From assembly GCF_003243515.1 (NCBI RefSeq), contig NZ_QFRA01000014.1:16788-80787 (forward strand): 64,000 nucleotides of DNA, read 5' to 3'. Position numbers and translations under genes: made by a program. The notes under the pieces are model-generated. The model saw only the letters and a list, made by a program, of their open reading frames with translations, ran no database searches and was not told where the DNA came from. Source of the DNA: Corynebacterium kroppenstedtii (lineage in GTDB: Bacteria; Actinomycetota; Actinomycetes; Mycobacteriales; Mycobacteriaceae). Shown piece after piece: positions 44,288 through 53,438 of this stretch (position 1 is the first letter of the stretch; every line of letters begins with the position of its first letter).

Positions 44288-46495
44288 CTACCCACGTGCG
44301 ATCCCGAGCGCACTTGCCGCTGCCGCATCCGTTTCCTGCAGCATCAGCGGATCGGTCCCCGGCATCGGCGAGATCGTGGTATCTGCACGCATCTCTTGCA
44401 GCGGAATGCCCAACATGTGGACGCGCGGATCGATCGTGCCGTCGGGGTGGATGATCCGGCATGTCTCCATGTCAACTTCGGGCGCGCGAGTTGGGGTGGG
44501 GTGGAGTGCGCTGCCGTCGCCACGTTTCGCACTGTCCTCATGCGGTGTATGCAGCGCAAATGGCCTCATTTTTCCCGACGCCACCAGCGCTCGCGTCACC
44601 GGATCGGTGCTCCTATTGACGTTCGGTTTGTGTTGCCACGCGTCGATCAGCGTCGTCGAGTACATCGGGTGCGCACCGGTGGTCGGCGAAGTCAGCACGA
44701 ACTGCGGTTCGTCACCGTGATCGGTGGTGACGCCAACGATCGGATCTGCCCCCGCGAAAACGACCAGCCCAGCGTCGATAAGAGCGATCAGCTCTGCGGT
44801 GCGGAAGGCGGGTGACCCAGAGCCGAAGTTGGCGCCGATCCGCACGAATTCGGCATAGTCCCGTCTGCGTGACTCGGGGGTAAATTTTCCTGGTTCGTCG
44901 ACGATGGCGACGGTTTTACGCGCGGCACCGATGACCTGTAGCCCTGCTTTGACCGCGGATTCACGGCCTCGGCGCGCTTCGGCCAGGTCATTCTTCAACG
45001 CTTCTTTGACCGCCTCAGTAAGGGTGCGGACCGCAGATTCAGCGTCCACTGTGTCTGGATGTGGAGCCTCCGGCCGCTCGGCCGCGATTCTGGCCATCGG
45101 ATCGGCATAATAGGGCAGGTCAAAGCGGTCCGCGGGGGCAACTAAGCCGTCGAGCCGGGGATCATTGTGAAGCGACCAGGGTTCTGTTAGTGGGTCGTCG
45201 ATAATGCGGAGCGCATAGCGGAGTGCGTCGTCGTTGTCTCGGAGGAGGACGCGATAGTAGGCAGCGTGCGCGTCGCGCAGGATCGCTGGCCAGAGAGTTG
45301 TAGAGAAATCGATGCTGCCCGCTGGTGGATCACTGGGCAGGGCCTGAACGGCAGCCTTCAGCCGAGACATCGGGGCCGCCGGCGGGAGCGAACCAAACAC
45401 GGGTTTCGGCTGGTAGGGATACCCGTGGTGCGACGTCACGATGAGCCGCGGTTCCCGGCCGGAGGGCTTGTAGCTCAGGTCAAACGGGGAGGACGACGTG
45501 CGCCGGAACTCCCCGCCGCGGTCGATGGTCAGCCTGGCCATGAGGTCAAAGAAGCCCATGCCCAGTCCTCGCACGATGACGTCGGGGCGGGGTGCTTGCG
45601 GATCATGCTGTGCCGAGTCAGTGGTGTCGTGTCCACCAGCAATGCTGCCGAGATCTTGGTCAGCGGGGTGCCCGGGGTGGATCCAGGTCAGGTTCGGGTG
45701 CGCGTCAACACTCGCGGCCAGCACCGATTCGGCGGTGTTCGCGGTGGTGTCCGTCCACCCGAGCGCCAAAATGGTAGCGTCGGCGTCGATGGATGTTCCG
45801 TTGGAAAGAGTGATGGTGTCGGACGAATTCTCCTGCGCAGCGTTTGCCTCTTGCTTGCCGACGGGAGCATCGGCGTCTCCATGTGGACCCGCGCCAACAT
45901 TTCTAGGCCGAATGTCAACGGCACGGGCCTTGTGAATATGCACGGTAACGCCAGGGATTGTTCGCAGTCGGTCCACGGCGATATCGAATACCCACCGCAG
46001 GTAATGCCCGTATAACGCACGCGACGGGTGCGATTCAGGACGCGATTCACGGATTTCTTCCTCATAATCCGCCGGCATGGCGGGCGGGAATTCACGGAAC
46101 AGCTCCGCTTTCTTGCGTCCGTGGGAGGAATCGGAATCCGTCGGCCGTGGCTGCACAGCATCGCCGCGGAGTAGTTGGAACCACTCGTAGAGGGTCGGGC
46201 CTTCCAGGACGGGGCCACGCACGGTCGATCCTGGTTCAGTAAAGAGTGTCACCGCGTCCGCCAGCGTGTTCATACACAGCGTGGATGATTGGTCGGTCCG
46301 CCACACACGGCCCGCGCCAGGTTCGACGTCGTCAATAAGGTGAATAGCGACGTTGCCAGCGGAGGGCACGGGCTTGTCATCGGCCGCAGACGGCTCTGCC
46401 GAACCCTGCAAACCCGAGTCTCGCAAGAAACTTCCGAGGCGCTCCAAGACCGAGATTCCGCGTGGTCCGCCGCCGACAATCACTATCGTTCGCAT
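44288..46495 (-). CDS. FAD/NAD(P)-binding protein (NAD_binding_9 type)
   Basis: A 735-residue flavoprotein-like protein. It starts with the Rossmann motif TIVIVGGGPRGISVLERL and contains CMNTLADAVTLFTEPGSTV, ALYGHYLRWVFD, ATILALGWTDT and VRGLGMGFFDLMARLTIDRG, all recognisable from the PF13454-type family. The second half includes LTSPTTGAHPMYSTTLIDAW. The substrate is unknown; relatives occur beside siderophore or natural-product genes, but none is present here. An insertion rich in Ala, Glu and Asp near residue 220 is not conserved. Confidence 0.78.
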   Translation of the reverse strand: MRTIVIVGGGPRGISVLERLGSFLRDSGLQGSAEPSAADDKPVPSAGNVAIHLIDDVEPGAGRVWRTDQSSTLCMNTLADAVTLFTEPGSTVRGPVLEGPTLYEWFQLLRGDAVQPRPTDSDSSHGRKKAELFREFPPAMPADYEEEIRESRPESHPSRALYGHYLRWVFDIAVDRLRTIPGVTVHIHKARAVDIRPRNVGAGPHGDADAPVGKQEANAAQENSSDTITLSNGTSIDADATILALGWTDTTANTAESVLAASVDAHPNLTWIHPGHPADQDLGSIAGGHDTTDSAQHDPQAPRPDVIVRGLGMGFFDLMARLTIDRGGEFRRTSSSPFDLSYKPSGREPRLIVTSHHGYPYQPKPVFGSLPPAAPMSRLKAAVQALPSDPPAGSIDFSTTLWPAILRDAHAAYYRVLLRDNDDALRYALRIIDDPLTEPWSLHNDPRLDGLVAPADRFDLPYYADPMARIAAERPEAPHPDTVDAESAVRTLTEAVKEALKNDLAEARRGRESAVKAGLQVIGAARKTVAIVDEPGKFTPESRRRDYAEFVRIGANFGSGSPAFRTAELIALIDAGLVVFAGADPIVGVTTDHGDEPQFVLTSPTTGAHPMYSTTLIDAWQHKPNVNRSTDPVTRALVASGKMRPFALHTPHEDSAKRGDGSALHPTPTRAPEVDMETCRIIHPDGTIDPRVHMLGIPLQEMRADTTISPMPGTDPLMLQETDAAAASALGIARG

Positions 46496-46541
46496 AATGC
46501 CACGTTAGCGCCCGCACCTCGGCAAGAAAAGACAAGGCTGT

Positions 46542-48149
46542 CTATTCTCCATCCATATACTCAGCGACAGCGTCGGCGGTCTGATCAAAGTCATTAACCA
46601 GAACGCCGTGGCTGTAACCCGGGTACATGTGGAGGTCGCCACCCATCGCGTCGCGCATTTCGGGTGCTCCCGTTCCGGTGACCGCGGTGTCCTTGTCGTA
46701 ACCTAGGTGAAGCGGCTTAACTTTCAGCTTGTCCCCGGACACCTTCTTGAGCGGTTTGTTCGTCGGCCAACCATCGCAGTAAGCGCCGCTGACCAGCATG
46801 TTTTCGTTCAAATCAATAACGTCCCCCGGCACAATAACGGACGTGTAGTACGGGATCAGCTTGGATCGGTCGGGCGCCGTCGCATTGTCATTACAGGAGA
46901 CGACGTTGCCCTGAATGGTCATCGCCTGAACAAGTTGCTGCTGGATTTCCAGCTGCTTCTGGGCCTCTGGCGACGGCTCGCCGCCCTTGTCGTTCTCTTC
47001 CGCGTCCGGCGATTCGCCCCCATTAGCGTTCGCATCCGCCGGCTGCGTCTTCTTCGTGCTCAGGTATTCCGCCAGCTTGGGCCACGATTTTTGGCTATAC
47101 AGCGTCCCCATCACCATCGAGTTCGGGTCCGCGAATTGATCCGGCGAAATCGCGTCGATATAGAGCTTGACCGCATCGATTACCCTGCCGGTCCGCCATG
47201 CAACAAGGTCAGCCGCATTCACGAGAGCTACCGCGGCCTGTGCGTAATCGTCGGGAATTGCTGCAACATCACGACGGTCGGCAGATTGCGAACGAACCGG
47301 AGCCGACACCCCGTACTCGTCACGAATCACCGCGGCAAAGGATTGATACACCGCTCGTGGTGTGGTCCCCAAGTGGTACTCACTATCCCGCTCAGCCACC
47401 CAGGAGAAGAATTCATGTATCGCTTCATGGCGGATAGCTTGCCGCTTTTCTGCGAGACGGAAAACAAGGTCATTCGGGGAAGCGCTTGAATCGAAAATCG
47501 TTTTATTAGTATGTTCCGGAAATAAAGTGGCATATGCACTCATAAGTGGCCCTCCGTAGGAAAGCCCATAAAGATTGAGCTGCTTTTCGCCCAAAAGTTT
47601 CCGCGCTTCTTCTAAATCACGTGCCGTATTTTCTGTATTTACTGTTTTTGTGTATCCCGGATTATGCGATTCGCACGCGTCATAAAGCATTCCTACCGTC
47701 ATATATGGCATGGTGATCTCCGGCTCACAATTTAGCGGAGTACCCCACGTCAACCCGCGCGGCTCCACCGCGATGAGGTCATAATTCTTGCCGACGCTCT
47801 CCGGCAGATGAACCGCCTGCGTCCCTTCCCCTTTATCACTGGGATCACTAAACATGCCCAGCGCGTCACTACCGGGCCCGCCCGGGTTACCCGCAATAAC
47901 GCCCTTCTTCTGCCCGCTAGCAGGGATTTTGCTCATGGTGAGTTCAATGGTCCCTGACGACGGATCGTCGTAGTCTTTCGGAACGGTGAATGTTGCGCAC
48001 GTCGCAGGGGCACCTACTCCTGATCCTTCTGGACATGGCCCCCACTTCAGTGGCGAAGACGGTTGTTGCGCATCCCCGGCATGCGCTGGAACCGCGGCGG
48101 AAAAGATCAACAATGTGCTGGCTAGAAAAGCTACGCCGTGTTTCTTCAT
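46542..48149 (-). CDS. Secreted alpha/beta hydrolase, tripeptidyl-aminopeptidase (TAP) type
   Basis: A 535-residue exported hydrolase of the SlpD/TAP-like family. The signal peptide MKKHGVAFLASTLLIFSAAV ends at AHA (about residue 24). Then come WGPCPEGSGVGAPATCATF, the oxyanion region GNPGGPGSDALG, the nucleophile motif LYGLSYGGPLMSAYATLFPE, and a C-terminal TAP-like segment with GAYCDGWPTN and the catalytic His near PGYSHGVLVND. A charged insertion near residues 370-395 (ADANANGGESPDAEEND) is low complexity. It is divergent from the ABC importer operon. Confidence 0.88.
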   Translation of the reverse strand: MKKHGVAFLASTLLIFSAAVPAHAGDAQQPSSPLKWGPCPEGSGVGAPATCATFTVPKDYDDPSSGTIELTMSKIPASGQKKGVIAGNPGGPGSDALGMFSDPSDKGEGTQAVHLPESVGKNYDLIAVEPRGLTWGTPLNCEPEITMPYMTVGMLYDACESHNPGYTKTVNTENTARDLEEARKLLGEKQLNLYGLSYGGPLMSAYATLFPEHTNKTIFDSSASPNDLVFRLAEKRQAIRHEAIHEFFSWVAERDSEYHLGTTPRAVYQSFAAVIRDEYGVSAPVRSQSADRRDVAAIPDDYAQAAVALVNAADLVAWRTGRVIDAVKLYIDAISPDQFADPNSMVMGTLYSQKSWPKLAEYLSTKKTQPADANANGGESPDAEENDKGGEPSPEAQKQLEIQQQLVQAMTIQGNVVSCNDNATAPDRSKLIPYYTSVIVPGDVIDLNENMLVSGAYCDGWPTNKPLKKVSGDKLKVKPLHLGYDKDTAVTGTGAPEMRDAMGGDLHMYPGYSHGVLVNDFDQTADAVAEYMDGE

Positions 48150-48509
48150 AATTCACCTTTCTGAGTTACCGTCCATGTATATCAATAGATGAGGGCCGCG
48201 CATATCAATAACCCCCGCAAGTACAACATCATGACGGTCATCCGAGACAATTTTCGCTGCTTATCTGCCCATTTTAGCTTCTATAGAAAATGTGTTTTAC
48301 TTTCACTGAATGTTTTCTGGAGGTTCACCGAACCGCTCCCTGCTATAGATTTCTCCAAGGAATCACGTGAATAACGGTTGTACATGTCACCACACCGCAC
48401 GCCGTCGCGACAATGAACCCGCGGGGTTTCATTTGGGCGTCGCTCCCATCGAGAGCCGTCCGCGCACAAGTCCCGCCGCGCTCCGCTATGGCTATTCCTG
48501 CTCATCGGA
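48150..48509. other. Promoter and leader region of the ABC importer operon
   Basis: No complete gene is seen in these 360 bases. They hold an inverted repeat (48322-48334) of DtxR-box type, an ATG at 48384 that opens ten codons in the permease frame before a TGA, and a stem-loop around 48413-48432. See the findings for the permease start problem. Confidence 0.5.
48322..48334. promoter_or_regulatory. Inverted repeat, possible metal-regulator operator
   Basis: GGTTC ACC GAACC is a perfect 5-bp inverted repeat with a 3-base centre. It matches the centre of the DtxR consensus (AGGTTAGCCTAACCT) at 11 of 15 positions when the flanking bases are included. It lies about 50 bases ahead of the first in-frame ATG of the importer operon. 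Confidence 0.4.
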
Positions 48510-49505
48510 GTGGCTGTACTGATTATCAGCCTGATTGCATCGACGACATTTGGTTCGGCCCGGTACGACGTCGGCCAAGTGTGGTCTGTCATCCGTGCGC
48601 ATTTCGGGGGCACGGGGACACCGGATGCGTCGTTGGATTCCGTCGTATGGGATTTGCGCGCTCCCCGGGGAATATTGGCCGCCATCGTCGGTGCAGGCTT
48701 GGCGCTGGCGGGCGTCGCCATCCAAACTTTGGTCAGGAATCCGCTGGCTGACCCGTATTTGCTGGGGATTTCGTCGGGTGCGAGCGTGGGGGCAACGTCG
48801 GTGATCACCTTGGGGTGGTTTTCCTCGTTCGGACTTTTTGCGCTCACCGGCGGGGCCTTGGCCGGGGCAATAGCCGCTACCCTCACGGTGTACTTCGTTG
48901 CTATGGGGCAAGGTGGGCTGACACCGTTGCGCCTTGTCCTTTCCGGCGTGGCCATCAGCGCCGCGTTTAGCGCGATCGCCAACTTCATGGTCTTTAAGTC
49001 GCCCTATGGGCAGGCCGCGCAGGGCGTCATGTTTTGGATGCTGGGTTCCGTCGCGGGCGTAACGTGGTCCAAGCTGTGGATCCCGTCGGCTATTGTGGCT
49101 GTGACTTTTGTGCTCCTCATGGCGGTATCGTCGCAGCTAGATGCGTTATCTGCCGGCCCGGATACGGCCGCTGCGTTGGGGATCAATGTTGCTGTGCTCC
49201 GCCAGTGCCTGTTCTTCCTTCAGGCGATTCTGGTGGGCGCGCTGGTGGCGGTGTCGGGTGGAATTGGTTTTGTGGGCCTGGTGATTCCCCACATTGCGCG
49301 GCTCCTCGTTGGCCCGCGGCACCGTCGGCTTGTTCCTGCCGCCATGCTGTGTGGCGCGATTTTTCTGGTGTGGGTGGATGTTCTGGCACGTGTAGCTGCC
49401 ATCCCGCAAGAAATCCCGCTGGGTGTCGTGACCGGCATCATCGGTGCCCCAGTGTTCCTGATCCTCATGGGGCGTTCGCACTACAGGTTCGGGGGTCAAG
49501 AGTGA
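48510..49505 (+). CDS. FecCD-family ABC transporter permease
   Basis: A FecCD/BtuC-type permease of 331 residues from the GTG at 48510, with about nine to ten membrane helices. Signatures: LRAPRGILAAIVGAGLALAG, QTLVRNPLADPYLLGISSGA and GFVGLVIPHIARLLVGPRHR. The reading frame stays open further upstream to a TGA at 48414-48416, and the extra codons (SRRAPLWLFLLIG) would complete the first helix, but offer no ATG or GTG. The true start is therefore uncertain. It forms an operon with the ATPase (16 bases later) and the binding protein. Confidence 0.88.
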   Translation: MAVLIISLIASTTFGSARYDVGQVWSVIRAHFGGTGTPDASLDSVVWDLRAPRGILAAIVGAGLALAGVAIQTLVRNPLADPYLLGISSGASVGATSVITLGWFSSFGLFALTGGALAGAIAATLTVYFVAMGQGGLTPLRLVLSGVAISAAFSAIANFMVFKSPYGQAAQGVMFWMLGSVAGVTWSKLWIPSAIVAVTFVLLMAVSSQLDALSAGPDTAAALGINVAVLRQCLFFLQAILVGALVAVSGGIGFVGLVIPHIARLLVGPRHRRLVPAAMLCGAIFLVWVDVLARVAAIPQEIPLGVVTGIIGAPVFLILMGRSHYRFGGQE

Positions 49506-49521
49506 TGTTTGGGGGCAACTA

Positions 49522-50313
49522 ATGACCACGCTCGAAGCGCACAACGTCTCGTGCTCAATTGCACATTCGGGCCGGGTCATCCTCCGGGACGTGTCATTCA
49601 CCGTTCCGTCTGGCGGCATGACGGCCATCGTCGGCATTAATGGCGTCGGTAAATCCACTCTCCTTCGGGTCCTCGCTGGTATTCACCGCCCTCATTCTGG
49701 TCGTGTTCTTATCGACGACGGTACCGACGTCCACTCTCTTCGCCCGCACGACCGGGCACAGCGCATTGCGTTCATCGGCCAAGAGGAAGCACCGCCGGAT
49801 GATCTCCTACTCGGTGAAATGGTTGCCTTGGGACGAATTCCGCATCTGAAGCCGTGGCAAACCGGTGGGAAGAAGGAACGCGATGTTGTGACGGCGTCGC
49901 TGGAGGTCGTCGGCCTCGCAGACAAAATCGATCACCGGTGTGACCAACTTTCCGGCGGGGAGCGTCGTCGAGCCATGTTGGCCCGCGGATTGGCCCAGGA
50001 TACAGACCTTGTTCTTCTGGACGAACCCACCAACCACCTGGATGTCCGGTATCAGCTGCTGCTTCTCGACGTGATGCGGGCGTCGGGTCTCACGATCTGC
50101 GCGACCATTCACGACCTGGATTTGGCGTTTACGCACTTCGACCACGTCATCGTCCTTGGCGACGGTGGTGTTCTTGCGGCCGGGCCGCCCGAAGAAACGT
50201 TAACGGAAAGCACCGTTGCGCACGGCTTTTCCGTGAATTCCACCCATATTTCTACCGCGAACAATTCTCTCCATCTCGTGGTGGAAAGCTTACGAAAGGA
50301 TACTGCACCATGA
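49522..50313 (+). CDS. ABC transporter ATP-binding protein (FepC/BtuD type)
   Basis: A 263-residue ATPase that powers the FecCD permease. Walker A is VGINGVGKSTLLRVLAG, the signature is LSGGERRRAMLARGLAQ, and Walker B is LVLLDEPTNHLDVRYQLLLL, followed by the switch His in ATIHDLDLAF. Its stop codon overlaps the ATG of the binding-protein gene (ATGA at 50310-50313). Confidence 0.95.
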   Translation: MTTLEAHNVSCSIAHSGRVILRDVSFTVPSGGMTAIVGINGVGKSTLLRVLAGIHRPHSGRVLIDDGTDVHSLRPHDRAQRIAFIGQEEAPPDDLLLGEMVALGRIPHLKPWQTGGKKERDVVTASLEVVGLADKIDHRCDQLSGGERRRAMLARGLAQDTDLVLLDEPTNHLDVRYQLLLLDVMRASGLTICATIHDLDLAFTHFDHVIVLGDGGVLAAGPPEETLTESTVAHGFSVNSTHISTANNSLHLVVESLRKDTAP

Positions 50314-51479
50314 AGCAGAACACTATGGACGACACCAATGGGTTAAAACTCAACGACGGTGGCCGACCTCGTCGCTCTGCGGGGACCATTGCGACCTCGG
50401 CGCTCATGGCCAGCCTGGTTATGATTCCGCTGGCAGCGTGCTCCAGCTCGGGCAATTCCACCAACGCTAGCGGCGGAAGTGAGGGCGGCAACTCGGGTCC
50501 GGTCACTGTCAAGAATTGTGGTAAGGACGCCACCTATCCGTCGGCGGCAAAGCACATGTACGTCAATGACGGCAATATGATTGCTACCACGCTGGCGGTG
50601 GGCGCAGTGGACAATATCGCGAATGTCAGCAGCCTGCAGGATGATAAAGCAATCCTTGAGGCGAAATATGGCAAGGATGTCGTCGACAAGCTGAAGGTGG
50701 ATGCGCCAGAATCTCCGTCACTGGAGCGAATTATCGCGACCAAGCCGGACCTTGTTTTCGCAGGGTGGAACTACGGGTTTTCGGAATCCAAGAACTTGAC
50801 ACCGGATGCGCTGAAGGATCACGGGATTGAGTCCTATATTCTTTCCGAGTCATGCCGGCAGGGCGAGTCCGACAAGCGGGGGACGATGGATCCGTGGGAT
50901 GCGGCAAAGACGGATCTCACGAACATTGGGAAGCTGACCGGTCACGACGATAAGGCGAAAGACGTGGTCAAAGATGTGGATAAACGCCTGGACGCACTGA
51001 AACAGGCCCCCGCAGCTGGGGGTTCCGGCAAGGCACCAGTAACGTTCGTGTTCGACTCAGCGAAGGACACGATTTTTACGTCCGGCAAGTTCGGTGGTCC
51101 GCAGGCGATTATTGAAGCGGGCGGCGGAAAGAACGCTACCGATGACGTCGACGACACGTGGACGACGGTGGGGTGGGAGAAAATCGCCTCTGCTCAGCCG
51201 GATGTGATCGCTTTCGTGGATTATCCTTCACAAACCTTCGAGGAGAAAATGAAAGTCCTGGAATCCAATCCGGCCACGAAGAACTTGGAGGCGGTGAAGC
51301 AGAAGCGTTTTGTTAACCTTCCGTACGCCATGTGGACGTCCGGCCCTCTCAATATCGACGCGGCGGAGTACATGCGAAAAGCGTATGAGAAGTTCGGGTT
51401 GGTGCCGGAGACCGATATCCACACCGACGTCCAGCTTCCGGACTCACTGGCCGGCCGGGAATACTTCGTGGAGAAGTAA
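50310..51479 (+). CDS. ABC transporter substrate-binding lipoprotein
   Basis: A 389-residue binding protein of the FecB/BtuF (TroA-like) fold. The signal peptide is preceded by a long N-terminus and ends in the lipobox PLAACSSSG. The body includes ATTLAVGAVDNIANVSSLQD, SLERIIATKPDLVFAGWNYG and ESYILSESCRQG. This wording resembles actinobacterial proteins annotated as putative F420-0 importers, a name derived from genomic context in other species. The real cargo could be a siderophore, haem, cobalamin or another cofactor. Translationally coupled to the ATPase gene. Confidence 0.88.
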   Translation: MKQNTMDDTNGLKLNDGGRPRRSAGTIATSALMASLVMIPLAACSSSGNSTNASGGSEGGNSGPVTVKNCGKDATYPSAAKHMYVNDGNMIATTLAVGAVDNIANVSSLQDDKAILEAKYGKDVVDKLKVDAPESPSLERIIATKPDLVFAGWNYGFSESKNLTPDALKDHGIESYILSESCRQGESDKRGTMDPWDAAKTDLTNIGKLTGHDDKAKDVVKDVDKRLDALKQAPAAGGSGKAPVTFVFDSAKDTIFTSGKFGGPQAIIEAGGGKNATDDVDDTWTTVGWEKIASAQPDVIAFVDYPSQTFEEKMKVLESNPATKNLEAVKQKRFVNLPYAMWTSGPLNIDAAEYMRKAYEKFGLVPETDIHTDVQLPDSLAGREYFVEK

Positions 51480-51524
51480 ACGCACGCAGGCGGGCACCGG
51501 TGATCATGGCCCGCGTGACGTGGC

Positions 51525-51752
51525 TTAGGACGTGTGCCGGTGTGCCAAGTTCATCTGGCGCATACGTTCCATGAGTTCGGGATCCATGCGCACCATGTGC
51601 ACGAGTTGGCAATCGGCCGGACCGCTGGTCCCGGGTTGGCACGCGGTGCAGGGTTCGCCAAACCGGATTGGGCAGCGCGCGTCGGGGTGGCTCTTTTTTC
51701 GCCGACGCGAGTTGCACGGACGCCGGGGACGTTTCCCCTGATCATCACGCAC
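51525..51752 (-). CDS. Small conserved cysteine-containing protein (DUF6767-like)
   Basis: A 75-residue protein with a basic N-terminus and the conserved-looking core CPIRFGEPCTACQPGTSGPA followed by DCQLVHMVRMDPELMERM. Four cysteines in that core could bind metal. Small proteins with the CPIR-GxPCTxC pattern lie close to lpd in several actinobacteria. Function unknown. Two frames on the opposite strand overlap it, but only this one has the conserved pattern. Confidence 0.65.
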   Translation of the reverse strand: MRDDQGKRPRRPCNSRRRKKSHPDARCPIRFGEPCTACQPGTSGPADCQLVHMVRMDPELMERMRQMNLAHRHTS

Positions 51753-51857
51753 ACCTCCCCTACTCAGCGTCGCTGAGCGGGGTCCCGCGTGGGAGCGAGT
51801 GCGTTTCTGTGGAGGGACATCTTCCTGAGTGTCCTGCCGGGACGCGGCAGGCCCGCC

Positions 51858-53267
51858 TCAGAGGTTGATCATGTGGCCCAGTGTGCCCTCTGCTGCTTCC
51901 TTAATGGCCTCGGACAGTGTCGGGTGGGTGTGAACGTTGCGCCCGATTTCTTCAGCGGTCAGGTCGTAGCGGGCCGCGAGGGTCAGTTCCGGCAGCATCT
52001 CGGAGACGTTGGAGCCGACCATGTGGGCACCGAGAATTTCTCCATATTCGCCATCGGTCACGATCTTGACAAAGCCGGCAGGCTCGCCAAGGCCTTGTGC
52101 TTTACCATTCGCGGTGAAGGGGAAGCTGGCCACCTTGATGTCACGATCGGAGAACTTCTCTTTCGCGGCGGCTTCCGTGTACCCCATCGACGCCACCTGT
52201 GGGTTACAGAACGTTGCACGGGGCATCATCATGTAGTCGCCTAGAGTTTCGGTTTCTGCGCCGGCGATGGTTTCGGCAGCCACGACGCCTTGCGCTTCGG
52301 CCACGTGGGCTAGCTGCAGTTTCGCGGTGACGTCGCCAATGGCGTAGATACCGTCGACGTTGGTGCGCATGAAGTCATCAACGGCGATAGCGCCACGGTC
52401 GGTGAGCTCAACGCCGGTCTTGTCCAGGCCGTAGCCCTCGACGCGGGGGGCGAACCCGACGGAGACTAGAACGCGGTCCACGGTCAGGGTCTGCTGCTTC
52501 GATCCATCCTTCTTCTCGATGTCGACCTCGACAGAGTCGCCCTTATCGCGCACCGCTGTGGTCTTGTGCCCGGTCAAGACGGTAACGCCCAACTTCTTGT
52601 ACTGCTTGGCGATCTCCTTGGAGACGTCCTTATCCTCGTTGGGCAGGACGGAATCCATGAACTCGACGATGGTGACGTCCACGCCGTAGTTTGCCAGGAC
52701 GTACGCGAATTCCATGCCGATAGCACCCGCGCCGACGATGACCATGGACTCAGGGAGTTCGTCGTTAAGGATCTGTTCCTCATAGGAGACGACGTTGCTG
52801 CTGAGCTCGATACCCGAGAGCGTCTTCACAACGGAACCCGTCGCAATGATGCAGTTATCGAACGTGAGGGTCTTTCCAGCGTCGTCGCCGTCGGACACCT
52901 CGATGGTGTGCGCGTCGGTGAAGGTGCCTTGGCCGTGGACTTCGGTGATTTTGTTCTTCTTCATCAGGAAGTGGACGCCCTTCACAATGTTGGAGGACAC
53001 CTTCCTGGAGCGCTTGTGAGCAGCGCCGAAGTCGAACGACACGTCGCCCGAAATGCCAAATGTCTTGGCATCGTGCGTGAACGTGTGCGCTAATTCAGCG
53101 TTGCGAAGGAGTGCCTTGGATGGGATGCAGCCCACATTCAGGCACACACCGCCCCAATACTTCTTCTCTACAATCGCAACTTTTTTGCCCAACTGAGCGG
53201 CGCGAATAGCCGCCACATATCCGCCGGGACCTGCACCAAGGATAACTACGTCATAATGTTCAGCCAC
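51858..53267 (-). CDS. lpd: Dihydrolipoamide dehydrogenase (E3)
   Basis: The 469-residue flavoprotein reoxidises dihydrolipoyl groups of the pyruvate and 2-oxoglutarate dehydrogenase complexes. It has the FAD motif VVILGAGPGGYVAAIRAAQLG, the redox disulfide GGVCLNVGCIPSKALL, the NAD motif MVIVGAGAIGMEFAYVLANY and the C-terminal catalytic HTHPTLSEAIKEA. It starts at a GTG (53265-53267) with a poor ribosome-binding site. As in C. glutamicum, it is not next to genes for E1 or E2 subunits. Confidence 0.97.
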   Translation of the reverse strand: MAEHYDVVILGAGPGGYVAAIRAAQLGKKVAIVEKKYWGGVCLNVGCIPSKALLRNAELAHTFTHDAKTFGISGDVSFDFGAAHKRSRKVSSNIVKGVHFLMKKNKITEVHGQGTFTDAHTIEVSDGDDAGKTLTFDNCIIATGSVVKTLSGIELSSNVVSYEEQILNDELPESMVIVGAGAIGMEFAYVLANYGVDVTIVEFMDSVLPNEDKDVSKEIAKQYKKLGVTVLTGHKTTAVRDKGDSVEVDIEKKDGSKQQTLTVDRVLVSVGFAPRVEGYGLDKTGVELTDRGAIAVDDFMRTNVDGIYAIGDVTAKLQLAHVAEAQGVVAAETIAGAETETLGDYMMMPRATFCNPQVASMGYTEAAAKEKFSDRDIKVASFPFTANGKAQGLGEPAGFVKIVTDGEYGEILGAHMVGSNVSEMLPELTLAARYDLTAEEIGRNVHTHPTLSEAIKEAAEGTLGHMINL

Positions 53268-53438
53268 AGTTTTTAGGATACGACGCTGCCACCGAGATTT
53301 CAGGTAATGGGGGCAATAGCCGTGGGGGTACCTGACGCTCTTGCGCGTTGCGGAGCGCCCGTTGCCGCAGAACTACTCCGTCGGTAGATACCTCCGATAA
53401 GTGCGTCGATAATCAAGCACCGAGTAGCGTATCAGCCT

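Noticed and set aside
43683..44720. A 345-codon plus-strand open frame
   Set aside because: Antisense to the carboxylesterase and the FAD/NAD(P)-binding protein; no motif is seen.
48281..48988. A 235-codon minus-strand open frame across the importer promoter and permease
   Set aside because: It is antisense to the well-supported FecCD permease and has low-complexity composition.
51763..51777. CTCAGC GTC GCTGAG hairpin after lpd as a terminator
   Set aside because: The stem is only six base pairs, there is no T-tract, and it lies just upstream of the small Cys-protein gene rather than right after lpd.
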